Below, piece after piece: positions 49,440 through 61,800 of a DNA stretch of 64,000 nucleotides (positions are counted from its first letter, which is position 1; each line of letters starts with the position of its first letter). Under the pieces are notes generated by a model. It was given only the letters and a program-made list of their open reading frames with translations, had not been told where the DNA came from and searched no databases. Made by a program: the position numbers and the translations under genes. Source of the stretch: Artocarpus heterophyllus (Eukaryota > Streptophyta > Magnoliopsida > Rosales > Moraceae); contig CM046354.1 of NCBI GenBank assembly GCA_025403435.1, forward strand, positions 35,243,533 through 35,307,532. The letters run 5' to 3'.

Positions 49440-52400
49440 ATGTCTAAAAACGCTTTATCATCGATACTTGACAAAAACCAATTAACCGGTGAGAACTATA
49501 ATGATTGGAAACGGAACCTGGACATCGTCCTTTCCTTTGAGAAACTAAAATATGTTCTGACAACTCCTTGTCCTCCCGAGCCTACGGGAGACTCAAGTAA
49601 TGAGCAATTCCAAGCGTACGACCGCTAGAAAGATGCTAATGATCAGGCCCGCTGCTATGTTATGGCTAGCATGAACAACGTGCTGCAGGCTCAACATCAG
49701 GATTATGAGACTGCGAAGCAGATCTTGGATAATCTTGAGGACATGTTTGGAGGCCAGGCCATAACAAAACGGCAAGGGGCGCTTCGGAAACTCTTAAACT
49801 GTAGACAGAGACGGGGGACATCTATAAAGGAGCACATGATGTTGGTCATGGGTTACCTCACTGAGGCTCAAACCAATGGAGCCGACATCGATGCTGAAAC
49901 TCAGATGACTATGGTCTTTGAGACTCTGTCTAAGGAATTTATTCCGTTTAGAGCTACTTTTAATCTAAGCAATAGACGGGATATGACCTTGACAGAACTG
50001 ATGAAATAGTTACAAGAGTTTGAACTGCTGATCAGGGAGTCTCCTGCTGGTGGAGAGGCCAATATGGTAGCTGCTTCTGGTTCCAATCCAAACTTTGGGA
50101 ATGGAAAGAAGCAACGGGCCAAGAGTGGGAAGTCTTCTGTTCCTATTGCTACCAAGAGCAAGAAGAAGAAGAAGAAGAACCCAAAGAAACTTAAGTGCTT
50201 CTTTTGTGGTAAGGTCGGGCATATAAAGAAGCATTGCAAGGACTTCCTTTCCAAGGGAGGTAGGTGTGATCTTCTATATTTAGAAACTTGTTTGGTTGAG
50301 GAATCCAGTGACATTTGGGTCATAGATTCCGATGCAACTAATCATGTTTGTGTTTCTCTACAGGGATTCAAAGAAACGAGAAGTCTACTTCGTGAAGACT
50401 TAACGCTTCGGATGGGCGATGGATCCTTGGTCTCAGCGGAAGCAGTGGGAGATGTCCATCTTTATTTTGATAATTATAGGAGTTTAATTTTGCGAGATTG
50501 TTTTTATGTTCCTAAATTTAAAAGGAATTTAATTTCTGTATCTTCTTTATTTAAAGACTCCTACGTGGTATCTTTTAATGAAAAAGTGGTGATTCGTAAA
50601 AACAAATCTTTTATCTGTTCTGGATGGATGCAAAATAATCTATATTTTATCAAACCTAAGATGGACCTACTGCTTAATGCTGAGATAAATGATAATGACT
50701 CAAAAAGACTTAAAACTTCTCACTCTAATAAGACTTATCTTTGGCATTTGCGCCTTGGCCATATTAACCTAAATAGGATTCAAAGGTTGGTAAGGGATGG
50801 ACCTTTAAGTCACTTAAAGGTGGAATCTATACCTCAATGTGAGTCTTATTTGGAGGGTAAAATGACCAAAAGACCATACGGGTCCAAGGGCAATAGGGCC
50901 GAAGGGGTTCTAGAACTTGTGCATAGTGATGTTTGTGGACCAATGAACATCCAGGCACGAGGAGGGTATGAGTACTTCGTCACTTTTATTGATGATTACT
51001 CAAGATATGGGTATGTGTACCTAATGCACCACAAAAGCGAAACTTATGATAAGTTCAGGGAGTTTCGGGCTGAAGTGGAAAAGCAATTGGGTAGACCCAT
51101 AAAGGCACTTCGATCTGATCGAGGTGGGGAATACCTTTCTGATGAGTTCTTGGGACACTTGTTAGAGAATGGGATTTTATCCCATTTGACTGCGCCGGGC
51201 ACTCCGCAGCAGAATGGCGTAGCAGAGAGAAGGAATAGGACTTTGTTGGACATGATTCGGTCCATGATGAGTTATTCATCATTGCCTTTATCCTTTTGGG
51301 GATATGCACTACAAACCGCATGTTATCTTTTGAACAATGTGCCTTCAAAATCGGTCCCTAAAACTCCTCACGAGTTGTGGACAAGACGGAAGACATCCTT
51401 AAACCATATTCGCATATGGGGATGTCCAGCTCATGTCCTGTTTAAGGATCCGAATAAGTTGGAAGCACGTTCAGAAGTTTGCGTGTTTGTAGGATATCCA
51501 AAAGGGACTAAAGGGGGTTATTTTTATAACCCAAAGGAAAATAAAGTCGTGGTTTCAACTAATGCAACTTTCCTTGAGGAGAGTTACATGAATGACTTTA
51601 AACCTCGAAGCAAAGTGGTGCTTGAGGAGTTGAGGGGTGATCCGTTTACTCCGGAGGTTCCGAACGAAACCATTCCGATCGGTGTAGAAAAACCAAACAA
51701 ACCTGAACAACAACCTCAGGGGCTTCGGCGTAGTGGGAGGATCGGGCGTCAACCTGAGAGGTATATGTTCAATGGGGAGGTCTTTTTGGCTGAACCGGAT
51801 GAACATGACAGGGATCCTTATACTTACGCAGAAGCTATGGAGGATGTTGATTCAAGACTCTAGACAGAGGCCATGAACATTGAGATGAAGTCTATGGAGA
51901 CTAATCGGGTCTGGGAGCTTGTGGATCTTCCCGAAGGGGTAAAACCCATAGGGAGTAAGTGGATCTACAAGAGGAAAAGAGGAGTGGATGGAAAGGTCGA
52001 AACCTTTAAGGCTAGACTGGTAGCTAAGGGTTATACGCAAAAGGAAGGAATCGATTATGAGGAAACCTTTTCGCCTGTAGCCATGCTTAAGTCCATCCGG
52101 ATTCTCTTGTCCATAGCTGCCTCTCTCGACTACGAGATTTGGCAGATGGATGTCAAGATGGCTTTTCTGAATGGCTATCTTGATGAGTCCATTTATATGA
52201 AACAACCAGACGGCTTCAAGGTCACGGGTCAAGAGGGTAAGGTTTGTAAGTTGCTAAAGTCTATTTATGGACTTAAGCAGGCTTCTCGTTCTTGGAACAT
52301 AAGATTTGATCAAGTGATCAAGACTTATGGGTTCTCACAAAATGTGGATGAGCCATGTGTTTACAAACACATTAAGAATGGGAAGGTGGTTTTTCTACTA

Positions 52401-53393
52401 CTCTATGTAGATGACATTCTGCTAATTGGCAATGACGTTGGGGCATTGTCATCGGTCAAATTATGGTTGACCAAGCAGTTTGACATGAAGGACTTAGGTG
52501 AGGCTAATTTTGTTCTCGGTATCCAAATCTTTCGGGATAGGAAGAACAAAATGATAGCTTTGTCACAGGCCGGCTACATAGATAAAATTCTCAGGAGGTT
52601 TGCAATGCAGGATTCCAAGAAAGGTGGGCAACCATCTAGGTCTGGAATTACTCTTTCTAAGAAAGACTCTCCAAAGTCTTATGAAGAAAGAGAATACATG
52701 AAGAAGGTGCCTTATGCTTCGGCAGTGGGTTGTCTCATGTATGCCATGCTTTCCACTCGACCGGATATTAGCTATGCAGTCGGGATTGTGAGTCGATTTC
52801 AGGCGGATCCAGGACCGAACCATTGGGTTGCGGTAAAGCATATTTTCAAGTACCTGAGAAGGACTCGAGGGTATATGCTTGTGTATTCAGGTGAGGACTT
52901 GACTCCTCTAGGATACACTGATTCAGATTTTCAATCCTGCCTGGATTCTAGGAAATCGACTTCAGGGTTTGTGTTTACTCTGGGTGGCGGTGCCATCAGT
53001 TGGAGAAGTGCGAAGCAAGATTGCACTTCGGATTCAACGATGGAGGCCGAGTATGTGGCAGCTAGTGATGCTTCGAAAGAAGCAGTGTGGCTCCACAAGT
53101 TCCTTGGGGATCTTGAGGTAGTTCCTGGTATGGATAAAGCGGTATCACTGTACTGTGATAACAGTGCAGCGGTAGCTAATGCTAAGGAACCAAGATTTCA
53201 CAAGAAGAGTAAGCATATTGATCGGAAGTATCATGTGATAAAGGACTTCGTTGAGAGCAGGCATGTCACGGTGTGCAAGATCGCGTCAGAGGACAATTTA
53301 GCTGATCCATTTACGAAGACACTTTCTGGGAGAGTCTTCGAAAGGCATGTGGAAGCTATGGGGATGCGAAATTTACAGTATTTACTCACTTAG
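49440..53393 (+). pseudogene. Copia-4 gag-pol, one frame with three TAG stops
   Basis: A single frame of 1,318 codons from the gag ATG to the TAG at 53391-53393, interrupted only by TAG at 49626, 50007 and 51861. Gag; CCHC knuckle at about residue 251 (complete); protease at about 295 with D-S-D-A instead of D-S-G-A; pre-integrase LRLGHINL at about 435; integrase core from about 497 (DVCGPM, SDRGGEY, then AERRNRT); reverse transcriptase with YVDD at residues 989-992; RNase H from about 1158 (GYTDSDF). Compared with Copia-1 the three stops replace TGG, CAG and TGG, all transitions at CHG sites. The best-preserved Copia coding region here. Confidence 0.94.
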
Positions 53394-53407
53394 TGCAAGT
53401 GGGAGAT

Positions 53408-55436
53408 TGTTAGACATGTATGCTCTAAGGAGTAAAAATGTAATACGTTTTTGGAGACATTTTTATCAATAAAGAATTTATTCATAAATATACCAAATAT
53501 TGTCCTCTTTACGTTCATATTTGTTGAATGTATGATAAGCAAACAGTAGTCTGAGACTATCAGTCTAAACCTTAAGAGTTGGGCATATGATGGGATGATT
53601 ATGCGGAAGACACAATTCTTAGGGTGACGGTCTAAAACATATGATCCGCAATCGAGGGAATAAAGTTGGGCACTTTATTCATGTAAAGATTGTTATGTTG
53701 TCTATATCCCTTTTGGGAGATGGTTTGTCTTGGCCATCGGAGTTGGACTCCGTGAATAGAAACATTGGCACGTTGTCATAGGTGACGATGTGTTGGATCG
53801 GGACATAAAGTGAATTGATTTGGATTAATAATTCTGTCTTGGCAAATCGATTCACTTTAGACAATCATTTGTATTGTATCTTAATCCTGAGATGAATAAT
53901 GGGCCCGTTGTCTCGACTTATGTCTTTTGATGTACCAATGGGTGACTCCCACATCTCTATAGTGGCATGCATGCCGGTACGTTGGAGGCATGACTCTTGA
54001 TAGCGTAGACTTGTTATTCATAGACATGGAATCCATAGCTCCTCTTTAGGAGTAATGATATCCTCTTATATGCGTTGTCCTGTAATTGGAAAACTGGAGC
54101 GCTCAACCATTTGGATACATAGGTGTAACCGAATGGTATACTATCTTTGGATGGTAAGTTTTCTAATGGTGAGACAATGGAACGTAAGATAAAAATAATC
54201 GGGAAGGTAAGACAGAACTTGTCCTTAAGCCGATTATGGATTATCATATGGGGATGCGATACACTATGATATGTCATGGAGACTTAGCTACACGAGCTTC
54301 GTAATCTATAAAGTTCGAGAGTGCAGCTCCAAGCTTTTAGTGGAGTAGCGTTGGAGTTGATAATTGTGAAATGTATATCTGGGATATTGGGTTTCATAAT
54401 TATCATGAGCTTGAACTTTATAGGTCCATTTTGGTCCCCTTTGCTAGCTCACAAAATCCTGTAACGACACGGCGTGCTTTTCCAATAATTGGTGACTTAT
54501 GTCGGATTTATTAGATTGGTTTAAAATTTATAAGAATCAAATAATTCATGTCTGTTTATCGGTTGAATTAATTATGTAAAAAATTAGTTCAAGATGAACT
54601 TGTTGAATTATGGCGTTCGGATAATTCTTGTCTGTTTATCGGTTGTTTTAATTTTGGACAATTAGAACAAGATAAACTTGTAGAATTATTGTGAATTGAT
54701 TTATTTTCTTAGAGATTATCTTGATAAAGTTTGTTTTGATCAGATATCTTTTCTATTGGGCTATTTGAATCAAAACTGAGACTTTATCCTTTAGAATCTC
54801 GGGTGGAAAATAAAAGATTCGCGGAGATTTTTTCTCGGCAGTTCGGCCTGCCTATCAGAAAGTTCGGCCTGTCGAACTGGCCAGTTCGGCCTGCCTATCA
54901 CACAGTTCGGCATGCCGACCGCGACAGTTAAGATTACGCGTTTTTCACGCGTATCTTATCAGATATTGATCCGAACTTGATTCTGTTTCGATTTTTGAGA
55001 CCTAATCTGATATGGACTGACCCCAAGGACCAATAGGTATAAAAAGGGAGTGAGTCTAATGATTTACTCAGATCAATTTGAGAGATTAAGAGTGATACTC
55101 TTCTAGTGAGCATCTGAAAACTCCCTGAGAGCTTTTGTTCACAAATCACGAACACTAGCTTTGGGTTCTCTCTATTGGTTGGAAGGAGAGTCACCGGTGG
55201 AAGAGCTGTACGTGTGAGCCCACACTCACTCCGGTTGTGGATAGAGAATAGCAAAGAAGACCAGCTGGTTGAGGCTCTTCTGGAACGTTACTTCTCTACA
55301 CAGGTCGCGGAGGTTCTTCGGCACACTGAGGTTAGTAAGATCTGTTTAATTTATACATATAACATGTAAAACTTGTGTTTTGGAAAATACTCTGATGAAA
55401 AATTTTAAAATTCCGCTGCGCACTTTGTTTCCAACA
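53408..55436 (+). repeat. 3' LTR of Copia-4 (2,029 bp)
   Basis: Begins TGTTAGACATG and ends TTTCCAACA. Its near-palindrome cluster (54838-54922) has an extra 22-bp unit relative to the 5' LTR. Its right half is the parent of the right half of the next LTR (55785-57804). Confidence 0.94.
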
Positions 55437-55784
55437 TGAACCCACATGGTAACATGAGTAGTAGGCATAGCACTTGGCCTGTAAGACTTGTTAACTACAA
55501 TCTATCTCTAAAATTGTGCACGAAGCGGAGTTCTTAATGTTGTCTTTATTGATTTCGAGTCCTATCCATCCGAGGAATGACATTGATGTGTACTTGGCAA
55601 CGTTAATCGATGACTTAAAGAACTTGTGGGAAAATAGAATCGAAGTAAGATATACTTACTAAGAAGAGATGTTCACACTCCGTGAAATGTTGATATGGAC
55701 AATTAATGACTTCTTCACATAGGACAATTTATCTGGCTATTCGATGAAGAGTAATATTGGTTGTCCTATTTGTATGAAAGAAAC
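55437..55784 (+). pseudogene. CACTA transposase, segment 2 (first copy)
   Basis: Begins with the duplication TGAAC, then continues the protein after SMDGMN with PHGNMSS, STWPV and LVNYNLSL, and ends CPICMKET (about 55764-55784). Stops and frame changes are scattered through it. Bounded by the Copia-4 3' LTR on the left and another LTR on the right. Confidence 0.88.
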
Positions 55785-57804
55785 TGTTAGACATGTATGC
55801 CCTAAGGAGTAAAAATATAATACGTTTTTGGAGACATTTTTATCAATAAAGAATTTATTCATTTATATATACCAAATCTTGTCCTCTTTACGTTCATATT
55901 TGTTGAATGTATGATAAGCAAACAGTAGTCTAAGACTGTCAGTCTAAACCTTAAGAATTGGGCATATGATGGATTGATTATGCAGAAGACACGATTCTTA
56001 AGGTGATGGTCTAAAACATATGATCCGCAATCAAAGGAATAAAGTTGGGCGTTTTATTCATGTAAAGATTGTTATGTTGTCTATATCCCTTTTGGGAGAT
56101 GGTTTGTCTTGACCATTGGAGTTGGACTCCGTGAATAGAAACATTGGCATGTTGTCATAGGTGACGATGTGTTGGATCGGGACATAAAGTGAATTGATTT
56201 GGATTAATAATTCTGTCTTGGCAAATCGATTCACTTTAGACAGTCATTTGTATTGTATCTTAATCCTGAGATGAATAGTGGGCCCGTTGTCTCGACTTGT
56301 GTCTTTTGATGTGCCAAAGGGTGACACCCACATCTCTATAGTGGTATGCATACCGGTACGTTGGAGGCATGACTCTTGATAGCATAGACTTGTTATTCAT
56401 AGATATGGAATCCATAGCTCCTCTTTAGAAGTAATGATATCCTCTTATATGCGTTGTCCTGTAATTGAAAAACTGGAGCGCTCAACCATTTGGATACATA
56501 GGTGCATACTATCTTTGGATAGTAAGTTTTCTAATGGTGAGACAATGGAACGTAAGATAAAAATAATCGGGAAGGTAAGACAGAGCTTGTCCTTAAGCCG
56601 ATTATGGATGATCATATGGGGATACGATACACTATGATATGTCATGGAGACTTAGCTACACGAGCTTCGTAATCTATAAAGTTCGAGAGTGCAGCTCCAA
56701 GCTTTTAGTGGAGTAGCGTTGGAGTTGATAATTGTGAAATGTATATCTGGGATATTGGGTTTCATAATTATCATGAGCTTGAACTTTATAGGTCCATTTT
56801 GGTCCCCTTTGCTAGCTCACAAAATCCTGTAACGACACGGCGTGCTTTTCCAATAATTGGTGACTTATGTCGGATTTATTAGATTGGTTTAAAATTTATA
56901 AGAATCAAATAATTCATGTCTGTTTATCGGTTGAATTAATTATGTAAAAAATTAGTTCAAGATGAACTTGTTGAATTATGGCGTTCGGATAATTCTTGTC
57001 TGTTTATCGGTTGTTTTAATTTTGGACAATTAGAACAAGATAAACTTGTAGAATTATTGTGAATTGATTTATTTTCTTAGAGATTATCTTGATAAAGTTT
57101 GTTTTGATCAGATATCTTTTCTATTGGGCTATTTGAATCAAAACTGAGACTTTATCCTTTAGAATCTCGGGTGGAAAATAAAAGATTCGCGGAGATTTTT
57201 TCTCGGCAGTTCGGCCTGCCTATCAGAAAGTTCGGCCTGTCGAACTGGCCAGTTCGGCCTGCCTATCACACAGTTCGGCATGCCGACCGCGACAGTTAAG
57301 ATTACGCGTTTTTCACGCGTATCTTATCAGATATTGATCCGAACTTGATTCTGTTTCGATTTTTGAGACCTAATCTGATATGGACTGACCCCAAGGACCA
57401 ATAGGTATAAAAAGGGAGTGAGTCTAATGATTTACTCAGATCAATTTGAGAGATTAAGAGTGATACTCTTCTAGTGAGCATCTGAAAACTCCCTGAGAGC
57501 TTTTGTTCACAAATCACGAACACTAGCTTTGGGTTCTCTCTATTGGTTGGAAGGAGAGTCACCGGTGGAAGAGCTGTACGTGTGAGCCCACACTCACTCC
57601 GGTTGTGGATAGAGAATAGCAAAGAAGACCAGCTGGTTGAGGCTCTTCTGGAACGTTACTTCTCTACACAGGTCGCGGAGGTTCTTCGGCACACTGAGGT
57701 TAGTAAGATCTGTTTAATTTATACATATAACATGTCAAACTTGTGTTTTGGAAAATACTCTGATGAAAAATTTTAAAATTCCGCTGCGCACTTTGTTTCC
57801 AACA
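55785..57804 (+). repeat. Chimeric Copia LTR made by recombination (2,020 bp)
   Basis: Its left part matches the LTR at 58153 (ATGCCCTAAGG near the start, GGTGCATACTATC with an 11-bp loss, GAGCTTGTCC, GGGGATACG at 56624). Its right part matches the Copia-4 3' LTR (CCTGTAACG at 56829, TTATTAGATTGG, the extra 22-bp unit). The switch lies between 56625 and 56828, where all three LTRs are identical by eye. It is flanked on both sides by the same 348-bp CACTA segment. Confidence 0.9.
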
Positions 57805-58152
57805 TGAACCCACATGGTAACATGAGTAGTAGGCATAGCACTTGGCCTGTAAGACTTGTTAACTACAATCTATCTCTAAAATTGTGCACGAAGCGGAGTT
57901 CTTAATGTTGTCTTTATTGATTTCGAGTCCTATCCATCCGAGGAATGACATTGATGTGTACTTGGCAACGTTAATCGATGACTTAAAGAACTTGTGGGAA
58001 AATAGAATCGAAGTAAGATATACTTACTAAGAAGAGATGTTCACACTCCGTGAAATGTTGATATGGACAATTAATGACTTCTTCACATAGGACAATTTAT
58101 CTGGCTATTCGATGAAGAGTAATATTGGTTGTCCTATTTGTATGAAGGAAAC
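57805..58152 (+). pseudogene. CACTA transposase, segment 2 (second copy)
   Basis: A second copy of 55437-55784, the same 348 bp, with one difference noted near its right end (AAAGAAAC against AAGGAAAC). It arose by the 2,368-bp tandem duplication, since a gene would not encode this segment twice. Confidence 0.9.
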
Positions 58153-60095
58153 TGTTAGACATGTATGCCCTAAGGAGTAAAAATATAATACGTTTTTGGA
58201 GACATTTTTATCAATAAAGAATTTATTCATTTATATATACCAAATCTTGTCCTCTTTACGTTCATATTTGTTGAATGTATGATAAGCAAACAGTAGTCTA
58301 AGACTGTCAGTCTAAACCTTAAGAATTGGGCATATGATGGATTGATTATGCAGAAGACACGATTCTTAAGGTGATGGTCTAAAACATATGATCCGCAATC
58401 AAAGGAATAAAGTTGGGCGTTTTATTCATGTAAAGATTGTTATGTTGTCTATATCCCTTTTGGGAGATGGTTTGTCTTGACCATTGGAGTTGGACTCCGT
58501 GAATAGAAACATTGGCATGTTGTCATAGGTGACGATGTGTTGGATCGGGACATAAAGTGAATTGATTTGGATTAATAATTCTGTCTTGGCAAATCGATTC
58601 ACTTTAGACAGTCATTTGTATTGTATCTTAATCCTGAGATGAATAGTGGGCCCGTTGTCTCGACTTGTGTCTTTTGATGTGCCAAAGGGTGACACCCACA
58701 TCTCTATAGTGGTATGCATACCGGTACGTTGGAGGCATGACTCTTGATAGCATAGACTTGTTATTCATAGATATGGAATCCATAGCTCCTCTTTAGGAGT
58801 AATGATATCCTCTTATATGCGTTGTCCTGTAATTGAAAAACTGGAGCGCTCAACCATTTGGATACATAGGTGCATACTATCTTTGGATAGTAAGTTTTCT
58901 AATGGTGAGACAATGGAACGTAAGATAAAAATAATCGGGAAGGTAAGACAGAGCTTGTCCTTAAGCCGATTATGGATGATCATATGGGGATACGATACAC
59001 TATGATATGTCATGGAGACTTAGCTACACGAGCTTCGTAATCTATAAAGTTCGAGAGTGCAGCTCCAAGCTTTTAGTGGAGTAGCGTTGGAGTTGATAAT
59101 TGTGAAATGTATATCTGGGATATTGGGTTTCATAATTATCATGAGCTTGAACTTTATAGGTCCATTTTGGTCCCCTTTGCTAGCTCACAAAATCCTATAA
59201 CGACAGGGCGTGCTTTTCCAATAATTGGTGACTTATGTCAAATTTATCAGATTGGTTTAAAACTTGTAAGAATCAAATAATTCATGTCTGTTTATCGGTT
59301 GTTTTTAATTTTGGAAAAATTAGAACAAGATAAGCTTGTAGAATTATTGTGAATTGATTTGTTTTCTTAGACATTATCTTGATAAAGTTTGTTTTGATCA
59401 GATAACTTCTCTATTGGGTTATTTGAATCAAAATTGAGACTTTATCCTTTAGAATCTCGGGTGAAAAATAAAAGATTCGTGGTGATTTTTTCTCGGGAGT
59501 TCGGCTTGCCGAATGACGTGGTCGGCCTGCCGAACTGGCCTGTTCGGCCTGTCGATCAGAATGTTCGGCCTACCGATCAGCAGTAGATAAGATTACGCGT
59601 TTTCACGCAGATCTTATCAGATATTGATCCGAACTTGATTCTGTTTCAAGTTTTCGAGACCTAATCTGATATGGACTGACCTCAGGACCAATAGGTATAA
59701 AAAGGGAGTGAGTCTCATGATTTACTCAGATCAATTTGAGAGATTAAGAGTGATACTCTTCTAGTGAGCATCTGAAAACTCCTTGAGAGCTTTTGTTCAC
59801 AAATCACCAACACTAGCTTTGGGTTCTCTCTATTGGTTGGAAGGAGAGTCACCGGTGGAAGAGCTGTACGTGTGAGCCCACACTCACTCCGGTTGTGGAT
59901 AGAGAATAGCAAAGAAGACCAGTTGATTGAGGCTCTTCTGGAACATTACTTCTCTACACAGGTTGCGGAGGTTCTTCGGCATACTGAGGTTAGTAAGATC
60001 TGTCTAATTTATACATATAACATGTCGAACTTGTGTTTTAGAAATTACTCTGATAGAAAATTTTTAAAATTCCGCTGCGCACTTTGTTTCCAACG
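58153..60095 (+). repeat. Copia LTR of a second insertion into CACTA (1,943 bp)
   Basis: Complete LTR ending CCAACG where CCAACA is expected. The target duplication is GAAAC on the left (58148-58152, also 55780-55784) and AAAAC on the right (60096-60100, one change). No internal Copia sequence is attached, so it behaves as a solo LTR. It lacks one copy of the roughly 80-bp direct repeat seen in the other LTRs (near 59290). Near-palindromes are at 59497-59580. Confidence 0.88.
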
Positions 60096-61130
60096 AAAAC
60101 GTCTCACAAATGGTTGAAGAATGGTAAGAAAACCATTTTTCTTAGTCATAGAAGATGGTTGCCAAGAGGTCATCATTACCACAAACAAAAGAAAGCCTTT
60201 GATGGCAACATCAAAGAAAGAGACCCTCCTTGGCCTTTGATGAGTGAACAAATATTTGAAATAGTAAAAGAGTAAAAATGGTACTTGGAAAGAGAAAACA
60301 AGGTAAGGATGAGCCGCTGATAGATGAACCATAGAAAAGAGATTAATCTTTTTCAATCTTTTATATTGGAAGATACTTTTTGTTCGTCATTGCTTGGATG
60401 TTATGCATATTGAGAAAACGTTTATGAATCAATAATCGGTACATTGCTTGACATTTTGGGCAAGACTAAGGATGGTGAAAAAGCATGGTTGGATCTCATG
60501 GAAATAGAGATTAGGCCTAATTTGTTTCCCGAAAAAAGAGGTAACTGCACTTACTTACCTCCAGTGAAGCACACGTTATCAAAAGGGGAAAAGAGAAAGC
60601 TTTATGAATGGCTTGCTTCGTTGAAAGTGCTAGATGTCTATTGTTCAAACTTTAAAAAGTTGGTGTTAGTGAAGGATTTGAAACTTATTGGCACGAAAAT
60701 TCATGATTGTCATGTGTTGATGCAACAATTTCTACCACTTGCGTTGCGGGGAATTCTAATAAAGTATGTGAGATTTGTAATTAGTAAGTTGTGCTCGTTC
60801 TTTAATTCAATTTGCTTCATGGTAATTGATTTACTTATACTAGATTCACAATAATTGGAGTTGGCGCAAACCTTGTGCATGCTTAATAAGTATTTTCCAC
60901 CGGCATTTTTTGACATAATGATTCGTCTAACGGTGCACTTAGTACATGAGGTTAAATTATGTGGACCGGAATATTTGAGATGGATGTACCCATTTAAAAG
61001 GTATATGAAGGTTTTAAAGAGCTATGTGAAGAATCGAAATAGGCTGGAGAAATGTATTATAGAAGGTTACAAAGTTGAAGAATGGGTTGAATTTTGCTCC
61101 GAGTACTTATCTAATACTGAAGCAATTTAG
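60096..61130 (+). pseudogene. CACTA transposase, segment 3 with DUF4218-like region
   Basis: Resumes at the residue after CMKET (TSHKWLKNGKKT, HRRWLPRGH, QKKAFDG). After a diverged, possibly intronic stretch (60275-60440) comes the C-terminal DUF4218-like region: NCTYLPPVKHTLS, DLKLIGTKIHDCHVLMQQ (about 60675), then YFPPAFFDIMIRLTVHL and KSYVKNRNRLEKC (to 61130). Stops occur at about 60274, 60853 and 61128. The order and content match TNP2-family CACTA transposases. Confidence 0.87.
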
Positions 61131-61800
61131 GTGCCAAAGACAATATTTTCTTATGCATTGTCAGCATTTTAACTATTTAGTTTGACTATGGTTGGTTTTA
61201 CTTTTATGGCACGACGTATTATTCATTTTTCTATGCTAACCTTGTTTTACATGCCTGCTTTTATTATCAAATTGCTAGAATATGATCTTGGAAGATCTTT
61301 CTTCTTTTCTTATGCATTGTCAACATTTTAACGATTTAGTTTGACTATGGTTGGTTCTACTTTTATGGCACAACGTTTTATTCATTTTTCTATGCTAAAC
61401 TTGTTTTACATGTCTGCTCTTATTGTCAAATTGTTAGATTATGATCTGAAACTTTTTTGTGTTTCAATGCATTTACAATTGGTCCATTATTAGAGACTTT
61501 TACAATATTTTTTTTTGAGAGGTTTATTGTTTGTATTCCTATATTGTTACTCTTATATTTATATTTATAATGTTAAAATTTGATGTCATTGTTACTTTTT
61601 TCTATGCAAGAGGCTTGTTGTTGGCCGTAGTATTGATGCTATAGTTGGAATAGATGTTGCTTTAGAAAATGTGAAGATCTTCATATTATTTGTTTGACAT
61701 TATTATTGTAAATTTATTGTTGTAGTTTTTGTATTTGGATTTATGTTTTTGGTGAAGATAACCGTGCAAGTAATTAGTTTATTTGGATTTCATCTGAAAA
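61131..61800. other. AT-rich region after the CACTA coding part
   Basis: No open frame of note. Contains a direct tandem repeat with a 159-bp period (61150-61308 and 61309-about 61450), then T-rich sequence. It may be an intron or the 3' part of the CACTA element. Confidence 0.5.
61150..61450. repeat. Direct tandem repeat, 159-bp period
   Basis: Two copies, each starting CTTATGCATTGTCA and running through TTTAGTTTGACTATGG to AGATTATGATCT or TAGAATATGATCT. They differ at roughly one base in ten, so the duplication is old compared with the 2,368-bp one. Confidence 0.8.

Larger units (their letters stand above)
45779..55436 (+). mobile_element. Copia-4 LTR retrotransposon, complete
   Basis: 9,658-bp Ty1/Copia element of the same family as Copia-1, flanked by the perfect 5-bp duplication TGAAC (45774-45778 and 55437-55441). 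The 5' LTR is 45779-47786, primer site 47789-47800, gag-pol 49440-53393, polypurine tract about 53397-53407 and 3' LTR 53408-55436. The LTRs differ at only about ten places plus a 22-bp repeat unit, so the insertion is young. It splits the CACTA transposase at the SMDGMN motif. Confidence 0.95.
54300..59060 (+). repeat. Tandem duplication, period 2,368 bp
   Basis: Two successive copies of [right part of LTR, 348-bp CACTA segment, left part of LTR]. Corresponding junctions lie exactly 2,368 bp apart (55437 and 57805; 55785 and 58153). Only three single-base differences were noticed between copies (at 55369/57737, 55779/58147 and 56429/58797), so the event is very recent or the copies have been homogenised. 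The outer limits are only approximate because LTR sequence flanks both sides. Confidence 0.88.
44243..61130 (+). mobile_element. CACTA (En/Spm) DNA transposon, interrupted; right end not identified
   Basis: The left tip CACTACTAGAAATTT at 44243 is a typical plant CACTA terminus. The subterminal region (to about 44500) repeats ACGACGGTTTTT-like words in both orientations. A TNP2-type transposase gene follows in four pieces, separated by Copia-4 and two further Copia LTRs. Before Gypsy-2 inserted, the flank read CACCATTA directly before CACTA, so the 3-bp duplication is probably TTA (35177-35179). The matching right terminus (TAGTG) was not found before the window end; 61130 is only the last recognised coding position. 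Confidence 0.85.
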
